Positions 1-6,965 of a stretch of 19,125 nt of DNA are shown here, piece by piece. Source of the DNA: Oscillospiraceae bacterium (GTDB lineage Bacteria; Bacillota; Clostridia; Oscillospirales; Acutalibacteraceae); the NCBI GenBank assembly GCA_003499325.1, contig DNIP01000058.1, positions 1 through 19,125 on the forward strand, read 5' to 3'. Position 1 is the first letter of the stretch. Each line of letters begins with the position of its first letter. The position numbers were made by a program, and so were the translations under genes. Below the pieces are notes generated by a model that was not told the DNA's origin, did not search any database, and saw only the letters and a list, made by a program, of their open reading frames with translations.

Positions 1-599
1 CCGCCGTACCAGGTGTTCAGGATAACCTGCTCGCGGGAGGTAACGTTGAAGATCGCCGCGGTCTCGGAGTTGAGCCCGAGCTCCTTGTAGTTCTCGACCT
101 TTGCCTTGGACGCGTTGTAGCTGATGAAATCGGGCTCAAAGTTCTTGAGCTCCTCCTCGGTGGGCTGGATGAACATATTCTTGACAAAGTGAGCCTGCCA
201 AGCGACCTCCATGATGAAGCGAATCGCCATGCGGGTGTCCTTGTTCGCGCCGCAGAAGCAGTCTACGACGTAGAGCTTCTTGCCTGAGAGCTCCTCGAGC
301 GCGAGCTTCTTGCACTCGTCCCATGCCTCTTTGGTCGCCGGATGGTTATCGTTGGGATATTCGGGAGTGGTCCACCAAACGGTGTCCTTGGAAGTGTCAT
401 CCATCACGATGAACTTATCTTTGGGGGATCTGCCGGTGTAGATACCGGTCATGACGTTGACGGTGTCCAGCTCGGTGAGCTGACCCTTATCAAAGCCGGT
501 CAGCGCGGGATCCATCTCATCCTTAAAAAGCTGTTCGTACGAGGGATTGTAAACGATCTCCTGTACGCTGTTGATACCATATTTGGTTAAATCAATCAT
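1..599 (-). CDS. pckA: Phosphoenolpyruvate carboxykinase (ATP), 5' part, cut by window edge
   Basis: ATP-dependent PEP carboxykinase converts oxaloacetate and ATP to PEP, CO2 and ADP in the cytoplasm; in anaerobic gut bacteria it often runs toward oxaloacetate. About 199 N-terminal residues are present; the rest lies left of the window. Seen in the translation: GIYTGRSPKDK at residues 52-62, the family's substrate-binding segment with Arg57, and near the edge NTWYGG, the start of the conserved TWYGGE block. The ATG at 599-597 is preceded by a strong AGGAGG at about 607-612. The gene is transcribed away from csoR from a probable promoter at 721-749. Family assignment is firm; direction of flux is not readable from sequence. 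Confidence 0.95.
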   Translation of the reverse strand, partial: MIDLTKYGINSVQEIVYNPSYEQLFKDEMDPALTGFDKGQLTELDTVNVMTGIYTGRSPKDKFIVMDDTSKDTVWWTTPEYPNDNHPATKEAWDECKKLALEELSGKKLYVVDCFCGANKDTRMAIRFIMEVAWQAHFVKNMFIQPTEEELKNFEPDFISYNASKAKVENYKELGLNSETAAIFNVTSREQVILNTWYG

Positions 600-630
600 A
601 AATATACCTCCTGTTGCGGATAATATAGAT

Positions 631-690
631 CGTCATTGCGAAGCCCTTGTCCGCGTGAACACGCGTGTCGGGGGCTGTGGCAATCTCGCC
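631..690. repeat. CGTCATTGCGA...GGCAATCTCG dispersed-type palindromic repeat
   Basis: A composite hairpin: ATTGC (635-639) pairs with GCAAT (680-684), AGCCC (642-646) with GGGCT (672-676), and CGCGTG (652-657) with CACGCG (660-665). Elements with CGTCATTGCGA at one end and GGCAATCTC at the other are common intergenic repeats in many bacterial genomes, from memory. It lies in the probable 5' untranslated region of pckA. No second copy is in this window. Confidence 0.65.
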
Positions 691-713
691 CTAATTACCC
701 ACTATAATATTAC

Positions 714-749
714 AGGATAAATTATCCTATATTTCAAGGCAAAAGTCAA
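714..749 (-). promoter_or_regulatory. pckA promoter with a 15-bp palindrome over the -10
   Basis: On the minus strand, TTGACT (749-744), a 17-bp spacer and GATAAT (726-721) form a good sigma-A-type promoter. A perfect odd palindrome, AGGATAAATTATCCT (714-728), covers the -10 and probable start site, as expected for a repressor operator. The regulator is unknown. The pckA and csoR -35 boxes lie back to back, 22 bp apart. Confidence 0.6.
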
Positions 750-771
750 GTAGGCAGGTAAAATAAAACGG

Positions 772-800
772 TTGACAAATACCCCTATAGGGTATATAAT
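772..800 (+). promoter_or_regulatory. csoR-copA promoter with CsoR-type operator in the spacer
   Basis: TTGACA (772-777), a 17-bp spacer and TATAAT (795-800) match the sigma-A consensus exactly. The spacer contains ATACCC-N5-GGGTAT (779-795), the C-rich/G-rich inverted repeat typical of CsoR operators. CsoR bound here would block RNA polymerase until Cu(I) binding releases it. This is strong positional evidence for copper-inducible autoregulation of the unit. Confidence 0.85.
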
Positions 801-810
801 GAGCACAAAG

Positions 811-827
811 ATACCCCAAGGGGGTAT
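811..827 (+). promoter_or_regulatory. Second CsoR-type operator
   Basis: ATACCCC-AAG-GGGGTAT is a perfect 7-bp inverted repeat 11 bp downstream of the -10. Its centre is 32 bp, about three helical turns, from the centre of the spacer operator. That same-face spacing would suit two CsoR tetramers acting together. Confidence 0.75.
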
Positions 828-844
828 GTTGTGATACTTAAGAC

Positions 845-875
845 TGAAGATTGAAGACTGAAAAATGAAGAATGA
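845..875 (+). repeat. Heptamer array 1 (TGAAGAA type)
   Basis: Successive 7-mers TGAAGAT, TGAAGAC, TGAAAAA, TGAAGAA, then TGA. The 7-bp period is exact and the units are degenerate. It lies in the untranslated leader of csoR, directly before the two-hairpin repeat, the same order as at the copA 3' end. Confidence 0.75.
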
Positions 876-880
876 TTGTT

Positions 881-962
881 TCTCCCTTTGGTCGATCATT
901 AGTACAATCCCTCAGTCGCCCGACACGTATGTCAGGCGACAGCTCCCTTTACCAAAGGGAGC
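881..962. repeat. Two-hairpin dispersed repeat, copy 1
   Basis: A lead segment containing GGTCGATCATT is followed by hairpin 1, GTCGCC (915-920) with GGCGAC (935-940) plus an inner GACA/TGTC pair, and hairpin 2, GCTCCCTTT (942-950) with AAAGGGAGC (954-962). Related copies are at 3931-4011 and 7741-7817. It separates the csoR promoter from the gene, giving a leader of over 200 nt. I see no coding content in 600-1039. Confidence 0.75.
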
Positions 963-1039
963 CCTATAGAATCCTGCGGATTCCGAATTTATATTGATGA
1001 ATACACCATTCGATAAACCGAAAAAACGGAGGGTATTTT

Positions 1040-1339
1040 ATGCCGTGTGAACATTGCTTATCACAGAAAAAAACCGAGCGGTCGGAAAACGAAAAGAAAA
1101 AGCTGATCAACCGCCTGTCGCGCATCGAGGGGCAGATCCGCGGGATCCGCAATCTGGTGGAGAATGACGCCTACTGCGTGGATATCCTCACCCAGAGCGC
1201 CGCGGCGAAGAACGCCTTTGCCGCCTTTAACCGCGAGCTGCTGCGCCGCCATATCGAAGGCTGTGTGGTGCGCGATATCAAAAACGATGAGGCGGATATC
1301 GACGAGCTGATGGACATCATCGGCAAGCTGATGAAATGA
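1040..1339 (+). CDS. csoR: CsoR-family copper-sensing transcriptional repressor
   Basis: A 99-residue all-helical DUF156/CsoR repressor that releases DNA on Cu(I) binding. The three Cu(I) ligands are visible: Cys46 in AYCVDIL, and His71 and Cys75 in the HIEGC segment. The RLSRIEGQIRGI block (residues 25-36) is the family's DNA-facing first helix. GGAGGG stands a few bases before the ATG. It is 12 bp upstream of copA in one operon behind a promoter with two CsoR-type operators, so autoregulation is very likely. The N-terminus adds CEHC (residues 3-6), a CxxC pair ahead of the usual core. Ni/Co (RcnR) or persulfide (CstR) sensing is less likely given the Cys-His-Cys set and the copA neighbour. 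Confidence 0.94.
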   Translation: MPCEHCLSQKKTERSENEKKKLINRLSRIEGQIRGIRNLVENDAYCVDILTQSAAAKNAFAAFNRELLRRHIEGCVVRDIKNDEADIDELMDIIGKLMK

Positions 1340-1351
1340 ACGAGGTAATGT

Positions 1352-3889
1352 ATGGAACGCTATGATGTAGGCGGGATGAGCTGTGCGGCTTGCTCCGCGC
1401 GGGTCGAGAAGGCGGTCGGGAAGGTGGACGGCGTGACGTCCTGCTCCGTCAGTCTGCTGACCAACTCGATGGTCGTCGAGGGCAGTGCAAGCGCAGACGA
1501 GATCATCGGCGCCGTGGAAAAGGCAGGCTATACCGCCAAGGCGCAGAACGCCGCAGCAAAACAACATAATAAAATCACAATCGAGAAGCCGAACGAGGTC
1601 AAGCCGCTCTTGCAGCGCTTTGTGATCTCGCTGCTCCTGCTGCTCGTACTGATGTACTTTTCGATGGGGCACGTGATGTGGCGCTTTCCCCTGCCGCCGT
1701 TCTTCGACGGCAATCCCATCGCGATCGCTCTGGTGCAAATGATCCTCAGTTCCGCAGTGATGATCATCAACAAACGCTTCTTTATCAGCGGCTTTAAGGG
1801 CATCATCCACCGTGCGCCGAACATGGACACGCTGGTGTCCCTCGGCTCGGCGGCGAGCTTCCTCTGGAGCGTATACGAGCTATTTGTGATGACGGTCACC
1901 GAGGGTGAGGCGCGGATGAAGCTGCTGCACGGGCTGTACTTTGAATCCGCCGCCATGATATTGGTGCTGATCACACTGGGCAAGATACTGGAAGCGCACA
2001 GCAAGGGCAAGACCACCGACGCCCTGCAATCGCTGATGGATTTGTCTCCGAAAACTGCCATTATAGAGAGAAACGGCGAGGAAAAGGAAGTCCCGATCGA
2101 TGCGGTGAATATCGGCGATATCTTCATCCTGCGCCCGGGCATGAGCGTACCGGTGGACGGCATCGTCATCGAGGGCGAGAGCACGCTCGACGAGAGCATG
2201 CTCACGGGCGAGAGCCTGCCGGTCGATAAGGCGGTGGACGCGCAGGTCTACTCCGCGACCATCAACCAAAACGGCTATCTCAAATGCCGCGCGACCCGCG
2301 TGGGCGAGGACACGACCCTGAGTCAGATCATCCGCACCGTCTATGAAGCCTCCGCCACCAAAGCGCCGATCGCACGAATTGCCGACAAGGTTTCCGGCGT
2401 ATTTGTGCCCGTCGTCATCGGGATCGCGCTGATCACCTTTTTCATTTGGCTGATCACCGGCGCGGAATTTGCCTACGCGCTCGAGCGAGGGATCTCGGTG
2501 CTCGTGATCTCCTGCCCCTGCGCCCTAGGTCTGGCAACCCCCGTGTCGATCATGGTTGGAAATGGCGTGGGCGCAAAGGCGGGCATCCTGTTCAAGAATG
2601 CCGAGGCGCTGGAAACAGCGGGCAAAACGCAGATCGTTGCGCTCGACAAAACCGGCACCATCACCAAGGGCACGCCCGAGGTCACCGACCTTGTCCCCGC
2701 CGATGGTGTGACCGAAACCGAGCTGTTGCAGATCGCGTACAGCATCGAAAAGCTGAGCGCCCATCCGCTGGCGGAGGCGATCACGAGATATGCGGAGGAG
2801 CAGAACACCCCTGCCCTGCCCTGTGACGACTTTACCAACCTGTCGGGTCACGGGCTGAGCGGCACGATCGGCGGCGAGCAGGTATACGCGGGCTCTCTGC
2901 GGTTCGTTCTGTCAAAAATCGATGTCAATGAGGATAGGAAAAGAAAAGCCAACGCGTTGGCAAATACGCTTGCCGACAGCGGCAAAACACCGATGCTGTT
3001 CACGAAAGACGGCAGGCTCTTGGGTATGATCGCGGCTGCCGACACCGTCAAGGATGACAGCAAAACCGCAGTCAGGGAGCTGTCCGAATTAGGGATCCGC
3101 GTTGTGATGATCACCGGCGACAACGAGAAAACCGCCGCGGCGATCGGCAACAGCGTGGGTGTGGATCGCGTCTATGCGAGCGTTCTGCCCTCGGGCAAGA
3201 GCGATATCATCACAAAGCTCAAGCAATACGGCAAGACCGCGATGGCGGGCGACGGGATCAACGACGCGCCTGCGCTGACCGCCGCGGACACCGGCGTCGC
3301 CATCGGATCGGGCTCGGATATCGCCATCGACTCCGCCGACGTAGTGCTGGTCGGCTCACGGCTGAGCGACCTTGCGGCGGCGATCCGGCTGTCGCGCCAA
3401 ACCCTGCGCAACATCCATCAGAACCTGTTCTGGGCATTCATCTACAACATCATCGGCATCCCGCTGGCAGCGGGATTATGGATCCCGATCTTCGGCATTG
3501 CGTTGAATCCGATGTTCGGCGCGGCGGCAATGAGCCTGAGCAGCTTTTGCGTCGTCAGCAACGCACTGCGGCTGAATCTGTTCGATCCGCATAAGCACAA
3601 AAAGAGTCAAAAAACGACAGTCGATCTACCGCCTGTCGCAGAAAATAAAATCGATAAAGGAGAACCCAAAACCATGAAAACCGTGATCAATGTAGAGGGC
3701 ATGATGTGCCCGATGTGCGAAAAGCACGTCAAAGAAGCCATCGAAAAGAACCTGAATGTCGAGAGCGTCACCGCCTCTCATGAAGCGAAAAAGGTCGAGA
3801 TCATTTCCGCCGAGCCGATCGACTACGACAAAGCGGCAGCGGCCATCACCGAAGCGGGCTATACGCCCAAGGGCATCGTCACCGACTGA
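1352..3889 (+). CDS. copA: Copper-exporting P1B-type ATPase with N- and C-terminal HMA domains
   Basis: An 845-residue inner-membrane pump exporting Cu(I) at the cost of ATP. In order: N-terminal HMA domain with GMSCAAC (Cys11, Cys14); transmembrane helices from about residue 90; TGE actuator motif (285-287); CPC metal site in helix 6 (388-390); phosphorylation motif DKTGT (Asp432); SAHPLAEAI nucleotide-binding motif; GDGIND hinge (633-638); and, in the last helices, YN and MSLSS, the other Cu(I)-site residues of CopA. A Lys/Gln-rich linker (about 741-774) then leads to a second HMA domain with MCPMC (785-789). Most CopA proteins carry extra HMA domains at the N-terminus, so this C-terminal one is unusual and looks like a fused CopZ chaperone. 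GAGG lies 7 nt before the ATG. No separate copZ is nearby. The stop codon opens a heptamer array. Confidence 0.95.
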   Translation: MERYDVGGMSCAACSARVEKAVGKVDGVTSCSVSLLTNSMVVEGSASADEIIGAVEKAGYTAKAQNAAAKQHNKITIEKPNEVKPLLQRFVISLLLLLVLMYFSMGHVMWRFPLPPFFDGNPIAIALVQMILSSAVMIINKRFFISGFKGIIHRAPNMDTLVSLGSAASFLWSVYELFVMTVTEGEARMKLLHGLYFESAAMILVLITLGKILEAHSKGKTTDALQSLMDLSPKTAIIERNGEEKEVPIDAVNIGDIFILRPGMSVPVDGIVIEGESTLDESMLTGESLPVDKAVDAQVYSATINQNGYLKCRATRVGEDTTLSQIIRTVYEASATKAPIARIADKVSGVFVPVVIGIALITFFIWLITGAEFAYALERGISVLVISCPCALGLATPVSIMVGNGVGAKAGILFKNAEALETAGKTQIVALDKTGTITKGTPEVTDLVPADGVTETELLQIAYSIEKLSAHPLAEAITRYAEEQNTPALPCDDFTNLSGHGLSGTIGGEQVYAGSLRFVLSKIDVNEDRKRKANALANTLADSGKTPMLFTKDGRLLGMIAAADTVKDDSKTAVRELSELGIRVVMITGDNEKTAAAIGNSVGVDRVYASVLPSGKSDIITKLKQYGKTAMAGDGINDAPALTAADTGVAIGSGSDIAIDSADVVLVGSRLSDLAAAIRLSRQTLRNIHQNLFWAFIYNIIGIPLAAGLWIPIFGIALNPMFGAAAMSLSSFCVVSNALRLNLFDPHKHKKSQKTTVDLPPVAENKIDKGEPKTMKTVINVEGMMCPMCEKHVKEAIEKNLNVESVTASHEAKKVEIISAEPIDYDKAAAAITEAGYTPKGIVTD
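3656..3676 (+). promoter_or_regulatory. Internal ribosome binding site and ATG for a CopZ-like product within copA
   Basis: AAAGGAG (3656-3662) lies 11 nt upstream of an in-frame ATG (3674-3676, CopA Met775). Translation from there gives a 71-residue free-standing HMA protein beginning MKTVINVEGMMCPMC, the size and layout of CopZ. The element could be a relic of a copA-copZ fusion or an active second start. The 11-nt spacing is slightly long, so activity is uncertain. Confidence 0.55.
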
Positions 3890-3921
3890 AAAATGAATAC
3901 TGAAAACTGAAGAATGAAGAA
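3887..3921 (+). repeat. Heptamer array 2, beginning at the copA stop codon
   Basis: The 7-mers TGAAAAA, TGAATAC, TGAAAAC, TGAAGAA, TGAAGAA follow without a break. The first TGA is the copA stop codon, so the array starts exactly where coding ends. Confidence 0.8.
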
Positions 3922-3930
3922 TAAATGTAT

Positions 3931-4011
3931 CTCCCTTCGGTCGATCAATGGATACAATTCATCCGAGCTCGCTTTATGCGAGCCCACCTTCCTTTCCCAA
4001 AGGAAGGCTTT
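3931..4011. repeat. Two-hairpin dispersed repeat, copy 2
   Basis: The lead segment contains GGTCGATCAAT. Hairpin 1 is GCTCGC (3967-3972) with GCGAGC (3978-3983); hairpin 2 is CCTTCCTTT (3987-3995) with AAAGGAAGG (3999-4007). Stem sequences differ from copy 1 but pairing is kept. As in copy 1, it directly follows a TGAAGAA-type heptamer array. Confidence 0.75.
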
Positions 4012-4017
4012 TGCTAC

Positions 4018-4061
4018 AGAAAGAACGCAGTCGGTTTTATGCCGGCTGCGTTCTTTCTTTT
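4018..4061. terminator. Bidirectional terminator between copA and the small membrane gene
   Basis: A 17-bp stem with one mismatch, 4018-4034 pairing with 4042-4058, including GAACGCAG/CTGCGTTC. T-rich ends flank it on both strands. It sits at the convergence of copA (plus) and the gene ending at 4069 (minus). Confidence 0.85.
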
Positions 4062-4068
4062 GATATTG

Positions 4069-4368
4069 TTACGGGCGATAGCCGTCGTCATCGGGCTTTT
4101 TGACAAAGTGATGGACGATGAAGAGCATGATCACGCCGCCGATGGCGTTACCCACCCATGTGATGGTCGAGTTCATGCCGAGGCCGCTGGTTTTGGCGAA
4201 CCAATACTGCAAAGCGACCACGATCCCCAATACCACCAGCGTGATCAAAAGGGAGATCAGCCACTCCTTCACCTTATTGCGGCGGGGCTTTTGGGTGGTC
4301 TGCTGTGCAGGCTGTTTGTTTGTATCTGCCGCTTTCTGCGGTTGATGGTTGTTTTGATTCTGACTCAT
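4069..4368 (-). CDS. Small two-helix membrane protein with Gln/Asn-rich N-terminus
   Basis: Not recognised as a named family. The 99 residues comprise a polar Gln/Asn/Lys-rich tail (1-30), a basic cluster PRRNKVK (28-34), a hydrophobic helix (about 36-57), a short loop with Trp and Asn, a second helix (about 67-88) and a short polar C-terminus ending DDDGYRP. The basic cluster before helix 1 suggests that both ends face the cytoplasm. GAAGGTG stands about 5 nt before the ATG, and a clear promoter lies upstream at 4458-4486. It is probably monocistronic, with a terminator at 4018-4061. The opposite-strand frames here have no ribosome binding site and overlap the repeats, so this is the preferred gene. 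Function unknown. Confidence 0.7.
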   Translation of the reverse strand: MSQNQNNHQPQKAADTNKQPAQQTTQKPRRNKVKEWLISLLITLVVLGIVVALQYWFAKTSGLGMNSTITWVGNAIGGVIMLFIVHHFVKKPDDDGYRP

Positions 4369-4457
4369 TCTGCACCTTCACAAATTGTTTTATACTAGTT
4401 TTTAATAGAAAGCAGACCGATAAGAATGTCTGATTATTATTGAAAAATAGTATTACC

Positions 4458-4486
4458 ACTATAACACAAAGGTTGGAAGAAATCAA
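4458..4486 (-). promoter_or_regulatory. Promoter of the small membrane gene
   Basis: On the minus strand, TTGATT (4486-4481), a 17-bp spacer and TATAGT (4463-4458). It begins just after the stop codon of the upstream 765-residue gene. A weak GGTTG/CAACC hairpin in the same place could partly terminate that gene, but it is short. Confidence 0.65.
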
Positions 4487-4494
4487 CCGTCATA

Positions 4495-6792
4495 TTAAGT
4501 GTTGAACATCGAGAACATTCTGCCGAAGCGCTCGAACATCGCCTCATGTCCGCCGACATAGCTGCCCGGGTACCAGTACGCGAACACCAGACCCATGTTG
4601 ATGAACACGCAGGCGAACATCGCGATCAGGAGCAGGTGCTCATAGATGCGCTTGGCGTCCTTGCCCTTGAGGTGGCGGTAGAAGAGGAACATCACGAGGA
4701 AGGCGCAGGTCAGCATCTCCCACGCGAAGTCCATCATGTAGCGCGTACCGTAGCCGGATTCCCAGATCGACGCGATGATGATGAACGGTGCGACGAACGC
4801 CACTGCGCTGAACAGGATCGCGGTGCGGGTGCGCTTTTCTTTCTCGACATACCTGAGCGCAAACGGCGCGCCGAAGAGGAAGAACATCGGGAGCGCGCGG
4901 TAGAATAAGCCCGCGCCGTTGTTGGTCGCCTCAAAGTAGTAGCCGTTCACGCCGAGCTTGGACAGGGTCGACTGCACATAGGGGAACTCGCCCGTGAAGG
5001 ACGGCGGCGCTAATAGATAATCGAAGAAGCCAATCGCGGAGAGCTGGGTGTGGAACTCGGTATGGGTGAAGTCGTTGATGGTCAGCGAGTACGCGATACC
5101 GAAATCCGTGAACGAGCCGAAGCGCGCGTGATTATAGAGCATCTGCGCACCACCGATCACGACGAAGGGGATCAGCGCCGCGCACAAGTATTTGACATAG
5201 GCGGAGCGTTCACTCTTGCCGCGGCGCAGCTTCATCACGCCCGCAACGATGAACACCACCGCAACCACACACCAGATGGCGGTCGTGGGACGACAGGTCA
5301 CGGCAATCGCAAGGAAAAGCGAGGACAACGCCGCGTGGAGCGGTTTGATCGGCTCCTTCTCGCTGCCGATCACGTTAGAGGTCACAAGGAAATACGCACC
5401 CAATACGGTGAAGCAGAAGCCGGACGACTGGGCGATCTCATAGAAGTTCGCCATCACCGTGCAGTACCAGACGCCGCAGGAGGCGTAGATCATGATGAGC
5501 GCCGCCGTATACATCGACAGCGGAAGATCCTTGAACAGCCGTTTCATCAGCTGATAGAATGTCATGCCTAAAAAGATCAACGCCAATGTGTTGAACAGTA
5601 CCACGCCCGGCAGGCTCGCCAGATAGTGCCCTGTGATCAGATGATACGGCAGATACAGCAGGATCACGGGGCCGACGCCGTAGTAGGAATAATACTTGCC
5701 GTTATACATAACATGATCCCACTTGGGGTTGACGTTCTGTTCGACACGTGCCGACCAGTCGTAGGGATTCTCCATGCTCAGCAGATCGGAGCCGGGCTTG
5801 TCCTTTAATTCGACCTGTCCCGACTCGAACGCGTCAACCAGCTCCTTGGTGATCTGGTTGCCATTGGTATCGTTGAAATCCGTCTTAGGATTCAGCCCGA
5901 CGGAGGACAGGATCAGTGAGATCGCCACCATCACGATCACGATGATCACGGTAACGGTCTTGGTCGTTTTGAGATGATCGCCCAGCGGCTTGCGGAAGTT
6001 GACGCTGCGCTTGAACGCCCACACGAACATCACACCGAGCAGGATCAGCGCGAATCGCAGATAGGAGAATTGCGAGGGATAATCCGCATTGAGGGTGATG
6101 CCGCTGATGGTCACGGTATTGTTTTTTAGCTCAGTCAGGTTGATCCTGAGCTTGCTGACCTTGCCCGAAAAATCACAGACGACAGTCTTTGTCTGCCTGA
6201 TATCGTTGAACACCGAGCCCGTGACCAGCCCCGTCCGCAGATAATAAGAGGCGTTGGTCTCGTCGGCGAAATCGATGGAATAATCGGTCTTGTAGGCGGT
6301 GCCCTTGAGGTCGAGCCGGATGGTGCCGATCTTCTGATCGAGGGTCGGGAATTCGATCGTCGCTTTCTCGCCGTTCGTCACAAGGGTATTGCCGTTTTGC
6401 GTAACGTTGGTGAGCGTAGCCGCGCTCATATCGAGGGGCGTTTCATCATAGCCGCCCTTCCACAGGTGATAGCTGTTGAAGTTGAAGCAGACCGCCTCGA
6501 GCAGCAGGATCACCAGGATCGCGTTCGCGGTGTATCTCACAAAGGCTCTGACGCCGTCGTTCTTGAACTGTCGGGCAAAGATCGTCAGCCCGAAGCTCAC
6601 CGCCGTCAGCACGGCTACGCCGATCCCGAGCGAGCGCAGATACGGCACGGCGATCGCGGCAATCAGCGAGAGCGCCACCGCCAAGGAGCAGGATGCCAGA
6701 CGAATGATCTTGGTATACCTGCGCTCTTTGATGATGCTCGACACGGCGAATACCATGAGCGCGATCAGCGCGAGGATAAAAAGAATCTTCAT
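4495..6792 (-). CDS. Large polytopic membrane protein, possibly GT-C-type glycosyltransferase-like
   Basis: 765 residues. Four hydrophobic helices (about 1-105) precede a soluble, strand-rich, probably extracytoplasmic domain (about 110-235). A helix near 240-260, one near 280-295, a polar loop (about 300-370) and then about eight or more further helices follow. The loop contains NPYDWSAR, WDHVMYNGKYYSYYGVGP and, later, a YNHARFGSFTDFG segment; such patterns occur in uncharacterised Firmicute membrane proteins resembling PMT/ArnT-type (GT-C) enzymes that use lipid-linked sugars. That link is from memory and weak; no catalytic residue can be assigned. The start is well supported by AGGAGG about 6 nt before the ATG. 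It may act in cell-surface glycan assembly; no glycan genes flank it. Confidence 0.6.
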   Translation of the reverse strand: MKILFILALIALMVFAVSSIIKERRYTKIIRLASCSLAVALSLIAAIAVPYLRSLGIGVAVLTAVSFGLTIFARQFKNDGVRAFVRYTANAILVILLLEAVCFNFNSYHLWKGGYDETPLDMSAATLTNVTQNGNTLVTNGEKATIEFPTLDQKIGTIRLDLKGTAYKTDYSIDFADETNASYYLRTGLVTGSVFNDIRQTKTVVCDFSGKVSKLRINLTELKNNTVTISGITLNADYPSQFSYLRFALILLGVMFVWAFKRSVNFRKPLGDHLKTTKTVTVIIVIVMVAISLILSSVGLNPKTDFNDTNGNQITKELVDAFESGQVELKDKPGSDLLSMENPYDWSARVEQNVNPKWDHVMYNGKYYSYYGVGPVILLYLPYHLITGHYLASLPGVVLFNTLALIFLGMTFYQLMKRLFKDLPLSMYTAALIMIYASCGVWYCTVMANFYEIAQSSGFCFTVLGAYFLVTSNVIGSEKEPIKPLHAALSSLFLAIAVTCRPTTAIWCVVAVVFIVAGVMKLRRGKSERSAYVKYLCAALIPFVVIGGAQMLYNHARFGSFTDFGIAYSLTINDFTHTEFHTQLSAIGFFDYLLAPPSFTGEFPYVQSTLSKLGVNGYYFEATNNGAGLFYRALPMFFLFGAPFALRYVEKEKRTRTAILFSAVAFVAPFIIIASIWESGYGTRYMMDFAWEMLTCAFLVMFLFYRHLKGKDAKRIYEHLLLIAMFACVFINMGLVFAYWYPGSYVGGHEAMFERFGRMFSMFNT

Positions 6793-6965
6793 GTTGTCCT
6801 CCTATATCAAATGAAATCAAAGCATAGTGATTCGTCTTTGGAAATCGATCATAAAATAATCCAAATCAAGTATACCATATTCTAAAACAATATGCTATAA
6901 TAATTTTATGATAATATTGAAAAACCGCGGCACATCCTTGTGCGCCGCAATGAACGGAGGTTCCC

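Noticed and set aside
881..962. Repeat copy 1 as a terminator blocking csoR
   Set aside because: Hairpin 2 is strong but no T-run follows on the plus strand, and an obligate terminator between promoter and csoR-copA would be hard to reconcile with function; partial attenuation remains possible.
3925..4398. 157-codon open frame on the plus strand after copA
   Set aside because: Runs through the two-hairpin repeat and the terminator stem, and is antisense to the small membrane gene, which has a promoter and ribosome binding site.
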